Shown: piece after piece, positions 17,410 to 26,199 of the stretch
How the letters are laid out: the number at the start of each line of letters is the position of its first letter
Numbering within the stretch: the first letter of the stretch is position 1
From: Streptomyces sp. SID12488
GTDB taxonomy: Bacteria > Actinomycetota > Actinomycetes > Streptomycetales > Streptomycetaceae
NCBI RefSeq assembly: GCF_010548275.1
Contig: NZ_JAAGLT010000013.1
Coordinates: 62,001 to 126,000 of the forward strand
Length of the DNA: 64,000 nt
Direction of reading: 5' to 3'
Notes under the pieces: model-generated
The model's input: the letters and a program-made list of their open reading frames with translations, nothing else
Told to the model about the DNA's origin: nothing
Databases searched by the model: none
Translations under genes and position numbers: made by a program

Positions 17410-18033
17410 ATGGTTACTTCGCGCTGGGCGGCTGCCCCCGCTCAGGCGGCCTCCCCCCGCCGGCGCGGCGCCGTGCTCGAACGCGCGATCCTCGATGCCG
17501 CGCTGGAGCAGCTCAGTACGGTCGGCTGGAACGGGCTCACGATGGAGGGTGTCGCCGCCGGCGCCCAGACCGGCAAGGCCGCGGTCTACCGCCGCTGGGC
17601 CTCCAAGGAGGACCTCGTCGCGGACGCGCTCCAGGCCGGGCTGCCGCGCTTCGACCGGGCGCCCGACCTCGGGAACGTGCGGGACGACCTCCTCGAACTC
17701 TGTCGGCAGGTGCGTGAGGCGCTGTTCTCGCGCCCCGGATTCGCTCTGCGCTCGGTGATTCACGAATGCGACAACCCGCAGGCGGAGCGCTTCCAGAGCG
17801 TGATCTTCGGAGGACTCGTCGAGCCGACGGTGGAGCTCCTTCGGGAGATCATCGACCGAGCAATCAAGCGAGGGGAGGCGCGTCCCGACGCCGCCAACGA
17901 CTACGTCCTCGACGCCATTCCGGCGATGATGATGTATCGCTCCAAGATGTGCGGGAGTGAATGGGGGGAGCGGGACATCGAGGAGATGATCGACCAGCTG
18001 ATGGTTCCGCTGCTGCGGGTGGGTCGGGTCTGA
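17410..18033 (+). CDS. TetR/AcrR family regulator of the adjacent efflux pump
   Basis: One-component repressor of 207 residues. The N-terminal helix-turn-helix runs through ERAILDAALEQLSTVGWNGLTMEGVAAGAQTGKAAVYRRWASKEDLV (about residues 24-70). The C-terminal half is the ligand/dimer domain and is similar in length to TetR_C_11-type regulators. ATG 17410 follows GGAG by 8 bases. Two identical dyads in the region shared with the transporter are the likely operators, giving coupled auto- and transporter repression. The inducer is unknown. Confidence 0.9.
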   Translation: MVTSRWAAAPAQAASPRRRGAVLERAILDAALEQLSTVGWNGLTMEGVAAGAQTGKAAVYRRWASKEDLVADALQAGLPRFDRAPDLGNVRDDLLELCRQVREALFSRPGFALRSVIHECDNPQAERFQSVIFGGLVEPTVELLREIIDRAIKRGEARPDAANDYVLDAIPAMMMYRSKMCGSEWGERDIEEMIDQLMVPLLRVGRV

Positions 18034-18138
18034 GGTCCGCCCCGAAGACGGTCCGGGTGTGCTCCGCGGTGAGCCTCAAGTCGCTTGGGGGAACCGGGGT
18101 GTCGAGTGGGGTTCCGGGCGGCGTAGGCTGAGACCGCC

Positions 18139-18840
18139 ATGCCGTACGAAGCACCCACCCACACCGTCGAGCGCTCCCTGCGCGCCACGACCGGAGCGAA
18201 GGTCATCGCCGGCGTCGACGAGGTAGGGCGGGGCGCGTGGGCCGGCCCCGTCACCGTCTGCGCGGCGGTCACCGGCCTCCGGCGGCCCCCCGAGGGACTC
18301 ACCGACTCCAAGCTCATCGCGGTCAAGCGCCGTACCCAACTCGCGGAAACACTGCGGGAATGGGTCACGTCGTACGCGTTGGGACACGCCTCACCGGAGG
18401 AGATCGACGACCTTGGCATGACGGCGGCGCTGCGGCTCGCCGCGGAGCGCGCTCTCGAGGCCTTGCCGGTCCGCCCCGACGCGGTCATCCTCGACGGGAA
18501 GCACGACTACCTGGGGTCGCCGTGGCAGGTCCGCACGGTGATCAAGGGTGACCAGTCGTGCGTGGCGGTCGCGGCGGCGTCCGTGATCGCCAAGGTTCAC
18601 CGCGACAAAGCGATGGCCGAACTGGGTATCGACCATGCAGACTTCGGGTTTGCGGCCAATGCCGGGTATCCGTCGCCCGTGCACAAGGCCGCACTGGAGG
18701 AGCGGGGTCCCACCCCGTACCACCGGCTGTCGTGGGCGTATCTTGATGCGCTGCCCCAGTGGCGGCACCTCAAGAAGGCCCGCAGTTGGGCGAACGGGAA
18801 CGCTCCGGAGATCGAGGGCCAGCTCGGCTTCGACTTCTGA
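18139..18840 (+). CDS. rnhB: Ribonuclease HII
   Basis: Cleaves RNA in RNA-DNA hybrids and starts removal of single ribonucleotides from DNA; 233 residues. Catalytic acidic residues are in AGVDEVGRGAWAGP (Asp-Glu), VILDGKHDYL (Asp) and VIKGDQSCVAVAAASVIAKVHRD (Asp). The C-terminal extension after PYHRLSW is typical of actinobacteria. ATG 18139 is the only start consistent with the family N-terminus. The next gene begins 68 bases later on the same strand. Confidence 0.95.
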   Translation: MPYEAPTHTVERSLRATTGAKVIAGVDEVGRGAWAGPVTVCAAVTGLRRPPEGLTDSKLIAVKRRTQLAETLREWVTSYALGHASPEEIDDLGMTAALRLAAERALEALPVRPDAVILDGKHDYLGSPWQVRTVIKGDQSCVAVAAASVIAKVHRDKAMAELGIDHADFGFAANAGYPSPVHKAALEERGPTPYHRLSWAYLDALPQWRHLKKARSWANGNAPEIEGQLGFDF

Positions 18841-18891
18841 CAGTTCCGTTCGCACTCATGTGCCACCCGCTGACGCGAGTCGCACCGGCGT

Positions 18892-18905
18892 TTGATAAAT
18901 ATCAA
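18892..18905. promoter_or_regulatory. AT-rich dyad adjoining a start codon
   Basis: TTGATAAATATCAA: 6-base arms TTGATA and TATCAA with an AA spacer, ending 3 bases before ATG 18909. It replaces the expected ribosome binding site. It could be an operator over the transcription start of a leaderless message. Confidence 0.5.
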
Positions 18906-18908
18906 GTC

Positions 18909-19595
18909 ATGCCTCTCATTCCCGAGGAGCCTCAGATTCACGAGAGTGCCCAGGGTCCCCGTGTCGCTCCGGCCAGTGGCCACAGCGCGCCGACCCCCCG
19001 TCCCGTACCCGGCCCGCGCCCCGCGGCCTCGCCGCGTCCCGGCCGTCCGGGTCCCTTCCGGCCCACCGCGCCGGCCCAGCGTGCACCGCACGACGCGCCG
19101 GCGGCCGTGGCTTCGACCGCTCCTGCGGTCAAGCCCGGGCCGTCCGCGGCTCCGGCCGCCCCTGTCCCTTCCACTCCTTCCGCGCCTGCCTCCGAGGCCC
19201 CGGCGGCCCCGAAGGTCCAGCTGATCCCGGCCTCGGCCGAGGGTGCGCTGGACGCTGCCGAGGAAGCCGTCGACCTGCTCCTGGAGTCGGGTCGGGCCCC
19301 CGGCGAGGTGCTGGTGATCACCACCGGCGATCCGCACCCGTGGGCCGCGCACGAGCTGTCGTTCGGTGAGGGCCCGTACTGGGCGCAGCACGACGCGGGC
19401 GACGACGTCTTCTACGCCGACGCCGCCGCGCTGAGCCGTGCCGCCTCACGTCCCGTGGTGGTGGTCGCCGTCAACGGCGGCGCCGACACGACGACCGCCG
19501 CGGCCCTTTCCCTGGCCCTCGGCCGAGCCGGTGCCCTGCTGATCTGCTGCGGCGACTCGCAGCAGATCAACTCGGCGCTGGGCGCGGGGGTCTGA
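18909..19595 (+). CDS. Streptomyces conserved hypothetical protein, proline/alanine-rich linker plus globular C-terminus
   Basis: Protein of 228 residues not assigned to a known domain. Residues 1-100 (from MPLIPEEPQIHE) are rich in Pro and Ala and probably disordered. The remainder (KVQLIPASAEGALDAAEEAVDLLLESG onward) is a mixed alpha/beta domain with VLVITTGDPHPWAAH, RPVVVVAVNGGADTTTAAALSLALG and GALLICCGDSQQINSALG. The last is reminiscent of a nucleotide-binding fold but has no Walker motif. No signal peptide or helix was seen. An inverted repeat sits where the ribosome site should be. Function unknown. Confidence 0.8.
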   Translation: MPLIPEEPQIHESAQGPRVAPASGHSAPTPRPVPGPRPAASPRPGRPGPFRPTAPAQRAPHDAPAAVASTAPAVKPGPSAAPAAPVPSTPSAPASEAPAAPKVQLIPASAEGALDAAEEAVDLLLESGRAPGEVLVITTGDPHPWAAHELSFGEGPYWAQHDAGDDVFYADAAALSRAASRPVVVVAVNGGADTTTAAALSLALGRAGALLICCGDSQQINSALGAGV

Positions 19596-19619
19596 GCAGC
19601 TTCGCGAACCGTTCCGGGT

Positions 19620-19648
19620 CGGCCGGTCCGGCTACACCGGACCGGCCG
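19620..19648 (+). terminator. Hairpin terminator
   Basis: CGGCCGGTCCGG pairs perfectly with its 12-base complement around CTACA, 24 bases past the stop of the preceding gene. Confidence 0.8.
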
Positions 19649-19798
19649 GCGGAGGGCCGCTGAAGCGGTGACCGTACGGCGGGCGATCTGACGTTCCCCG
19701 ACGCGGGCGCGCCGGAATGCCGGTGACTGCCGTGCGGCTCCCTGCTGTGCCCTGGGTCGGGCAGCAGGAAGCGGGACCGTAAGGCCGCATCGTCATGG

Positions 19799-19832
19799 GC
19801 GACGGGGGCACGCGCACGCGTGCCCCCGTCGC
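19799..19832. terminator. Strong isolated hairpin
   Basis: Perfect 16-base arms (GCGACGGGGGCACGCG and complement) with a CA loop. It is too far (150 bases) from the minus-strand gene to be clearly its terminator, so it may end an unannotated transcript. Confidence 0.55.
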
Positions 19833-19982
19833 CGTGCGCGCTGGAGGCGTCCGGACGACTCGTGTCTGCCCGTGCAACCCATGTATGGGCTTCTCGCCGG
19901 CGTACGTCGTACCGGCGGACGTCGTTGTCCGCGGTGGCCGATCTTTGTACGGCTGAGGCGCGTCGGCCGCTGGGCGCCTGTG

Positions 19983-20624
19983 TCAGCGGGCTGCCGCGCG
20001 GCGCAGGATGTCGGAGGCGGTTCCTCCGGTGCGCGGCATCGGCAGCAGCGGCGGTGCCTCGGACATGGCGAAGGGCTCCGGTGGTGAATCCGCGTTCGGG
20101 CGGCGCCCGCCGCGCCCCTCACCGAGCACCTGCCAGCCGTCGCGGGTCAGCGTGATGTACGCGCCGCAGCGCAGCCCGTGCAGGGTGCAGGCGTCACGCA
20201 GACCCCACATCCACGCGCCGTCCTCCTCCGTCCAGCGAGCGTCTCCGTCACGGCAGTAGAGCAGGACGGCGGTACGTACCGGAGTACGGCGACGCAGGTC
20301 GTGGGGGATGACCCGACGCAACTGCGCGAGCAGAGAGTTGCGGAACATCCAGCCGTCGGCCGGCGCCGAGCGGCGGGTGAACGAGGCACTCGCCCGCAGC
20401 CGCTCGTCCGGATCGAGGACGGCCACGATCGCGGTAGCGGGCCCGGGGAGGTGCCGCGCGTGCAGTCCGCTGACGACCTCACGGGGATTGCGCAGCAGGG
20501 GAATCCCGGCTGCGGCCCACTCCGCGGGTTCGAGCATGCGGGCTGCTGAGTTGGTGGAAGCGGCGGACAGGTCGGCAGACGTCGACATGGATGCCGCGGG
20601 GGACGGAGTGAATCCGAAGGTCAC
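19983..20624 (-). CDS. Streptomyces conserved hypothetical protein
   Basis: Protein of 213 residues with no domain I recognise. It contains PREVVSGLHARHLPGPATAIVAVLDPDERL, a basic central stretch (FRNSLLAQLRRVIPHDLRRRTPVRTAVLLYC) and a C-terminal half with WTEEDGAWMWGLRDACTLHGLRCGAYITLTRDGWQVLGEGRGGR. It is cytoplasmic by appearance. GTG 20624 is chosen because GGGAGGA precedes it; an internal ATG follows near 20588. It is divergent from the RecQ-like gene. Function unknown. Confidence 0.7.
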   Translation of the reverse strand: MTFGFTPSPAASMSTSADLSAASTNSAARMLEPAEWAAAGIPLLRNPREVVSGLHARHLPGPATAIVAVLDPDERLRASASFTRRSAPADGWMFRNSLLAQLRRVIPHDLRRRTPVRTAVLLYCRDGDARWTEEDGAWMWGLRDACTLHGLRCGAYITLTRDGWQVLGEGRGGRRPNADSPPEPFAMSEAPPLLPMPRTGGTASDILRRAAAR

Positions 20625-21115
20625 GGTCCTCCCTTCGGCTACGCGCCCGCACTGCGGGCGGAGATCGGACTTGGGGGAGCGCACACCGCGGCGGAGCCCT
20701 GCCGGACCACGGACATGCCGTGCGGGGAGCGGACTCCGATTCTCGCTGTCGAACTGGGTTGCGGCAACGAGCAAATGGGGCCACCGACCGGCTTCTGGTG
20801 ATCTGTGGATTATATCCCTGCCAGGTGTGTCATTTGTAGATGGCTGGGGTGGCCGGGAACGTGCAGTTGGTCCGCTTGTTCGGTTTGGTTCACGTTCTCG
20901 TCATCGACGACGCAAGGCGAGGACCAGTGGCTACGCCCCCTGCGCACCGGTCCGTCGTCGTCCCCGGGTCACCGCCGTGCGGGTCCACCCGCTCGCCGTG
21001 AAGTCGTCCGAAAGGAGGACCGGCCCGCCGTCCGAGCAGCTGGGGGGAGAGCCGTGCGCACGTCGTCACGGCCGAGGATTGGGCCGTTGTCAGTGGCGTG
21101 GGGTTGCATGGGGTC
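20625..21115. other. Divergent promoter region, no gene
   Basis: Spacer of 491 bases between a minus-strand hypothetical gene and the RecQ gene. The stretch around 20800-20845 is AT-rich for this genome and may hold promoters. No SOS box, dyad or coding frame was identified. Confidence 0.45.
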
Positions 21116-23275
21116 ATGAGCAACCAGGAGCTACGTGACGAAGCCGACGCCATCCTCGCTGAGCTGGTCGGTGCCCCTGGGGGTTCGGCGCGCCTGCGGG
21201 AGGACCAGTGGCAGGCGGTGGCGGCCCTGGTGGAGGAGCGCCGGCGCGCCCTGGTGGTGCAGCGCACCGGCTGGGGCAAGTCGGCGGTGTACTTCGTCGC
21301 CACGGCTCTGTTGCGCAGGCGTGGCTCCGGTCCTACGGTGATCATCTCGCCGCTGTTGGCGCTGATGCGCAACCAGGTCGAGTCGGCGGCACGAGCCGGT
21401 ATCCAGGCGCGCACGATCAACTCGGCCAACCCGGAGGAGTGGGACACCATCTACGGGGAGGTCGAGCGCGGCGAGACCGACGTTCTCCTCGTCAGTCCGG
21501 AGCGCCTCAACTCCGTCGACTTCCGTGACCAGGTGCTGCCCAGGCTCGCGGCCACCACAGGCCTGCTGGTGGTCGACGAGGCGCACTGCATCTCCGACTG
21601 GGGACACGATTTCCGCCCCGACTACCGTCGGCTGCGCACCATGCTCGCGGAGTTGCCGGCGGGGGTGCCGGTGCTGGCCACGACGGCGACCGCGAACGCG
21701 CGGGTGACGGCGGATGTGGCCGAGCAGCTGGGCACGGGGGGCGGGGACGCTCTGGTGCTGCGGGGGCCGCTGGACCGGGAGAGCCTGCGGCTGGGCGTGC
21801 TGGAGCTGCCGGACGCGGCGCATCGGCTGGCGTGGCTGGGGGAGCGGCTGGGGGATCTGCCGGGTTCGGGGATCATCTACACGCTCACGGTGGCGGCGGC
21901 GGAGGAGGTCGCGGCGTTCCTGCGGCAGCGCGGGTATCCGGTGTCCTCGTACACGGGGAAGACGGAGAACGCCGACCGGTTGCAGGCGGAGGAGGATCTG
22001 CTGGCGAACCGTGTGAAGGCGCTGGTGGCGACCTCGGCGCTGGGGATGGGCTTCGACAAACCGGACCTGGGGTTCGTGGTGCACCTGGGGTCGCCCTCGT
22101 CGCCGATCGCCTACTACCAGCAGGTGGGGCGTGCGGGCCGCGGTGTGGACCATGCGGATGTGCTGCTGCTGCCGGGGCGGGAGGACGAGGCGATCTGGGC
22201 GTACTTCGCTTCGGTGGGCTTCCCTCCCGAGGAACAGGTGCGGCGCACACTGGCGGTTCTCGAGGAGGCGGGTCGTCCGCTGTCGCTGCCGGCTCTGGAG
22301 CCGTTGGTGGATCTTCGGCGCTCGCGACTGGAGACGATGCTGAAGGTCCTTGACGTGGACGGCGCGGTCAGGCGCGTGAAGGGGGGCTGGGCGGCGACCG
22401 GGCAGCCATGGGCGTACGACACCGAGCGATACGCCTGGGTCGCCAAACAGCGCGCCACCGAGCAGCAGGCCATGAGGGACTACGTGGCGACCACGGGCTG
22501 CCGGATGGAGTTCCTGCAGCGGCAGCTCGACGACGAGAAGGCGGTCCCGTGCGGCCGTTGCGACTCCTGCGCAGGGCCCTGGCTCGATCCGTCCGTGCCG
22601 CCCGGCGCTCTTGCGGGCGCCGCGGGCGAACTGGACCGCCCCGGGGTCGAGGTCGAGCCGCGCCGGATGTGGCCCTCGGGCATGCCGGCGGTCGGGGTCG
22701 ACCTCAAGGGCCGTATCCCCGTCGGCCAGCAGGCGGTTACCGGGCGGGCGCTGGGCAGGCTGTCGGACATCGGCTGGGGCAACCGCCTGCGTCCGCTGCT
22801 GTCGGCCCAGGCCGCGGACGGGCCGGTCCCGGACGACGTGCTGGCCGCCGTCGTGACGGTGGTGACCGACTGGGCCCGCTCGCCGGGCGGCTGGGCCGGC
22901 GGCGGTTCCGACGCGGCGGCGCGACCGGTGGGGATCGTCGCCATGCCCTCCCGCGCGCGCCCGCAACTGGTCGCCTCGCTGGCCGCGGGACTGGCCCGGG
23001 TCGGCAGACTTCCGCTGCTGGGCAGCCTGGCCTACACCGAGCAGGCCGACGAGTACGCGGCGCACCGCAGCAACTCCGCCCAGCGGCTGCGCGCCCTGGC
23101 CGCCTCGTTCGCGGTGCCCGACGAACTCGCCGCCGCCCTGGCCGCCACCCCCGGCCCGGTTCTGCTGGTCGACGACTACACCGACTCCGGCTGGACCCTG
23201 GCCGTAGGGGCACGGCTCCTGCGCCGGACCGGAGCCGACGCGGTCCTCCCGCTCACCCTTGCCGTGGCCGGGTGA
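21116..23275 (+). CDS. recQ: RecQ-like DNA helicase with C-terminal phosphoribosyltransferase-like domain
   Basis: Superfamily 2 helicase of about 719 residues. Walker A region is RTGWGKSAVYF, motif II with the RecQ aromatic loop is VVDEAHCISDWGHDFRPDYRRL, and motif VI is QQVGRAGRG. A zinc-binding domain follows with four Cys (TTGCRMEFLQ and VPCGRCDSC). The last about 180 residues are not the usual HRDC domain. They end VLLVDDYTDSGWTLAVGARLL, which matches the PRPP-binding loop of type I phosphoribosyltransferases and ComF. ATG 21116 is preferred over an in-frame start 18 bases upstream. Helicase activity is well supported; the role of the tail is unknown. Confidence 0.9.
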   Translation: MSNQELRDEADAILAELVGAPGGSARLREDQWQAVAALVEERRRALVVQRTGWGKSAVYFVATALLRRRGSGPTVIISPLLALMRNQVESAARAGIQARTINSANPEEWDTIYGEVERGETDVLLVSPERLNSVDFRDQVLPRLAATTGLLVVDEAHCISDWGHDFRPDYRRLRTMLAELPAGVPVLATTATANARVTADVAEQLGTGGGDALVLRGPLDRESLRLGVLELPDAAHRLAWLGERLGDLPGSGIIYTLTVAAAEEVAAFLRQRGYPVSSYTGKTENADRLQAEEDLLANRVKALVATSALGMGFDKPDLGFVVHLGSPSSPIAYYQQVGRAGRGVDHADVLLLPGREDEAIWAYFASVGFPPEEQVRRTLAVLEEAGRPLSLPALEPLVDLRRSRLETMLKVLDVDGAVRRVKGGWAATGQPWAYDTERYAWVAKQRATEQQAMRDYVATTGCRMEFLQRQLDDEKAVPCGRCDSCAGPWLDPSVPPGALAGAAGELDRPGVEVEPRRMWPSGMPAVGVDLKGRIPVGQQAVTGRALGRLSDIGWGNRLRPLLSAQAADGPVPDDVLAAVVTVVTDWARSPGGWAGGGSDAAARPVGIVAMPSRARPQLVASLAAGLARVGRLPLLGSLAYTEQADEYAAHRSNSAQRLRALAASFAVPDELAAALAATPGPVLLVDDYTDSGWTLAVGARLLRRTGADAVLPLTLAVAG

Positions 23276-23569
23276 GGGAGCCTTGCTGAGGGGGCTGCAG
23301 GGCATCGGGACGGCGGCATGTGCGCGTGCACATCGGCGGTACGGCGGCATGTGCGCGTTCGGTCGGCCCGCGTGCCTGGCAGGCCGTCACCAGCCTTGCG
23401 TGCGGCTCCCGGTGACCTTCGGTCATGTCAGTCAGGTTCACCTCCGGCCGCGGAGTTGAGCAATGAGGCTTCCCGTGTGGCCGGCCGTGCAGGAGGTACG
23501 GGACGGTCATGATCATGACGGTGGTCAGAATGACGTCCCGCAGCAGTCGGGCGGGGGGACGCCGGGCGA

Positions 23570-23850
23570 GGTGGGGCGCCGCCGAAGTAACCGCCGTACA
23601 CGGCGAGGATGACCTGGCCGGTCAGAACGCTGTGGGAACTCATACCGACCGTGCGGCCCGGTGTGGCGTTCAACGCTTGGGACAGTCGGCGTCCGAAGGC
23701 GAGGAGCACCGTGACGAAAGCGAGCAGCCGGACGCCGCGGCGTCGAACGACGATGCCGGCAGGGCCAGGAGCAGGCTGCCGACGACTCCGCCGATGCCGA
23801 TGATCGTGCTGATGGTGCCTGTGGTCCATGTGTTCGGTTCGCCAACCAGC
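23570..23850 (-). pseudogene. Decayed TauE/SafE (TSUP) membrane permease fragment
   Basis: On the minus strand, pieces of a TSUP permease appear in different frames. TISTIIGIGGVVGSLLLALPASSFDA (upstream frame, about 23750-23830) is followed after a frameshift by LAFVTVLLAFGRRLSQAL and SVLTGQVILAVYGGYFGGA (about 23577-23730), the last a hallmark of the second TSUP repeat. No single frame spans them and the N-terminal half is missing. The rest of 23276-24013 has no supported gene. Confidence 0.6.
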
Positions 23851-24013
23851 TTTTGTCCGTTGGTGACATGCGAGTGCCGATTCGAGGCGGTGTCACGCCG
23901 CTCCGCGGGCGTACCAGGTGGCGTGCGAATCCCGGCTCTGCCCTTGACGTGTCCCTGGTTGAGGTTATCCACAGGCTCGAGCGGGATCCCGGAAACCGCG
24001 AGATCGTCAACGC

Positions 24014-25657
24014 ATGACGAATCACAGCGAAACGCATCAGGTCACCCTGCGTACCCCGGCCGAACTGGCCGACGCACTGCCGTATTTGCTCGGCTACCAC
24101 CCCGAGGACAGCATCGTCCTGGTCGCGCTGCACGACCGGGACGGGCGCGGCCGGTTCGGCGGACGCGCCCGGCTCGGAATTCCCGCGAACCCGGACGACT
24201 GGCCCGCCGTGGCGCAGCAGTTGACGCACGGTCTGGTGACCGGAAGCGAGCGCAGAGGCGCACGGCCCGAGAGCATGGTCGTGTATCTCTGCCAGGAGCC
24301 ACGGGAGGGCGAAGCGCGGCATCAGGTGAAGGAACGTCTGCGCCCGCTGGCCCAGTTGCTGCGCACCGAATGCGGCCGCCTCGACGTACCAGTGGTCGAG
24401 GCCCTGTGCATCGCCGACAACCGTTTCTGGTCCTACTGCTGCGTGACACCCGAGTGCTGTCCGGACGACGGCGTGCCCATGGGCCTGCCCGGCACCTCGG
24501 TGCTGGCCGCCGCCGCGACCTACGCCGGTCTGCAGGTGCGAGGCACCCTGCGTGAGCTGCGGGCCAGGTTCCAGCCCTGGGAGACCGCTGCGGCGTTGGA
24601 CCAGGAACGCGCGCTCGACACCGCGAATGCCCGCATGGTCCCGCGGATGCTCGACGACGCGAGCCGTGCGGACGTGGCCGAGGAGACCCTGCGACAGGCA
24701 CGCCGGGTCAGGAGCCGATTCGCCGACGCGCCCGCCGCCTCCGGCACGCTTCCAGCAGACCTTCGCGACGACGAACTGCTCGCACACGACGAGGCCGCCA
24801 CGCTGATTCTGGGCTTGCAGGATCGTACGACCCGCGATCGCGCGGCGCAGTGGATGGAGGGCGAGGAGGCAGCACCGGCGCTGCGCCTCTGGCGGGCCCT
24901 CGCCCGCCGCTGTGTCGGGCCGTACCGCGAGCACGCCGCGGCTCCTCTGACGCTCGCCGGCTGGGTCGCCTGGTCGACCGGCGATGAGCTGGAGGCCCGG
25001 GAAGCCCTGGCCATGGCACTCGGCGCGGACCCTGGTTACCTGTTCGCCCGCCTGCTGCACCAGGCATGCAACGAGGGCCTGGACCCGGAGTCGATCCGGC
25101 GCTGTCTGCGCGCGGAGCGCGGCGACCGACCTCGCGTGACTGCCGGGCCGTCCGGCGCCGCGCCGGACACAGCGCGGATCGGGGCCGACGACGCGTACGA
25201 GGACGGGGGCATCGGCTGGAGTGAGGATCCCGAGAGGTTCGTGGCCACGGAAGGGCTCGCGGCCACGGAACGGTTCGAGGGGACGGAGAGGTTTGAGGGG
25301 ACGGAGAGGTTTGAGGGAACGGAGAGGTTTGAGGGAACGAGCGGTGCCGATTGCGTGGAGGGGCTCGAGATGGACGGCTGGATCGACGACATCGAAGCCA
25401 CGGCGCCCCTCGACGATGTCGCGGGTCCCCCGTCCTGCTCGACGTCGATCAGCAGCGCCACCCGGGCGCTGGAGTCGGCCACGAGGCGTCGCCGTCGGGT
25501 AGGCCCGGCAGATGACGGCGACACACGCCCCTGCGCCAGGAGGGCGGGCGGAACCACCCGTCCCCAGCGTCTGGACAAGCCCGTCGTACGCCGGCGCAGC
25601 CCAGGTAGCGGGGATGCAACTCCTCGCAGCCACCGGACGAAGGGGCGCGAAGCGTGA
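24014..25657 (+). CDS. DUF4192 domain protein with repetitive acidic tail
   Basis: Actinobacterial protein of 547 residues. The DUF4192 domain starts at once (VTLRTPAELADALPYLLGYHPEDSIVLVALHD) and runs to about residue 375, ending in helical, repeat-like sequence (LAGWVAWSTGDELEAREALAMALGADPGYLFARLL). The remaining 170 residues are an acidic then basic low-complexity tail that includes four copies of ERFEGT. No transmembrane or catalytic motif is visible. Family function is unknown. It stands alone downstream of a decayed permease. The tail beyond the repeats looks recently extended and may not be conserved. Confidence 0.8.
   Translation: MTNHSETHQVTLRTPAELADALPYLLGYHPEDSIVLVALHDRDGRGRFGGRARLGIPANPDDWPAVAQQLTHGLVTGSERRGARPESMVVYLCQEPREGEARHQVKERLRPLAQLLRTECGRLDVPVVEALCIADNRFWSYCCVTPECCPDDGVPMGLPGTSVLAAAATYAGLQVRGTLRELRARFQPWETAAALDQERALDTANARMVPRMLDDASRADVAEETLRQARRVRSRFADAPAASGTLPADLRDDELLAHDEAATLILGLQDRTTRDRAAQWMEGEEAAPALRLWRALARRCVGPYREHAAAPLTLAGWVAWSTGDELEAREALAMALGADPGYLFARLLHQACNEGLDPESIRRCLRAERGDRPRVTAGPSGAAPDTARIGADDAYEDGGIGWSEDPERFVATEGLAATERFEGTERFEGTERFEGTERFEGTSGADCVEGLEMDGWIDDIEATAPLDDVAGPPSCSTSISSATRALESATRRRRRVGPADDGDTRPCARRAGGTTRPQRLDKPVVRRRSPGSGDATPRSHRTKGREA
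25268..25339 (+). repeat. Four tandem 18-base repeats inside the DUF4192 gene
   Basis: Units GAACGGTTCGAGGGGACG, GAGAGGTTTGAGGGGACG and two copies of GAGAGGTTTGAGGGAACG are in frame and encode ERFEGT four times. Near-identity of the last three units suggests recent slippage expansion. Confidence 0.95.
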
Positions 25658-26199
25658 ACCGGGGTGGGGCCGCTCATCGGCGCTCCCGCCGCAGTGGCAT
25701 GCCGGTCCGACGGATCGGCGGGGGCGCGAGCGCGGATGGGAGCCCGAAGGAAGGCAGGGGAGGCGGCCGACGACTGAGCAGGAGCGGTGCGCCTGAGCGA
25801 GTCGTCAGGGAAGGGGCAGATGACCGGCGTCCGGGCAGCTGTGTGCCGGTCGGCGGACCCCTCGGCGGCAGCCGAACGCGTGATCGGCGATTGAGCAACG
25901 GCAACCCTTCCCACGTACAACCGACCGGAGCCAGGGCGGCTCACGGACACCTCACCCTCCCGACCACAGCAGCAGACGGCCGATGCGGTCGTCCCGGCGC
26001 CGTCCGGACGTATGCTCCGCTTCACCGCCATTCGGTCGGCTTGTCCCGCCGGAGGCGTGACTCGGGGAAGTCCTGGTCCGTTCACCTGAGTGGCGGAACC
26101 CCTGGACAGGCCGAGCCGCCGCATCACCCCTGTCCTGCCGAAGCCCCCTACCGGGCGCCGAGCGCGCCCTCGGCGCCCAGAGCGCAGAAGAAGTCGCCC
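25658..26199. other. Long spacer, no supported gene
   Basis: Open frames cross this stretch, including an in-frame 5' extension of the next gene, but their composition is Arg/Gly/Pro shadow coding without family features. No promoter, repeat or RNA gene was identified. Confidence 0.45.

Larger units (their letters stand above)
19596..19982. other. Convergent intergenic region with three hairpins and no gene
   Basis: Besides the two strong hairpins listed separately, CCTGCTG (19741-19747) and CAGCAGG (19762-19768) form a third stem. No coding frame is supported. A small RNA is possible but unproven. Confidence 0.4.

Noticed and set aside
23965..23973. TTATCCACA, an exact E. coli-type DnaA box, before the DUF4192 gene
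   Set aside because: Single copy with no cluster or origin context; one such 9-mer is expected by chance.
25840..25910. tRNA-like look of the spacer (frame reading NRRSRVRLPPRG)
   Set aside because: No acceptor or T-arm pairing could be drawn and there is no CCA-proximal stem.
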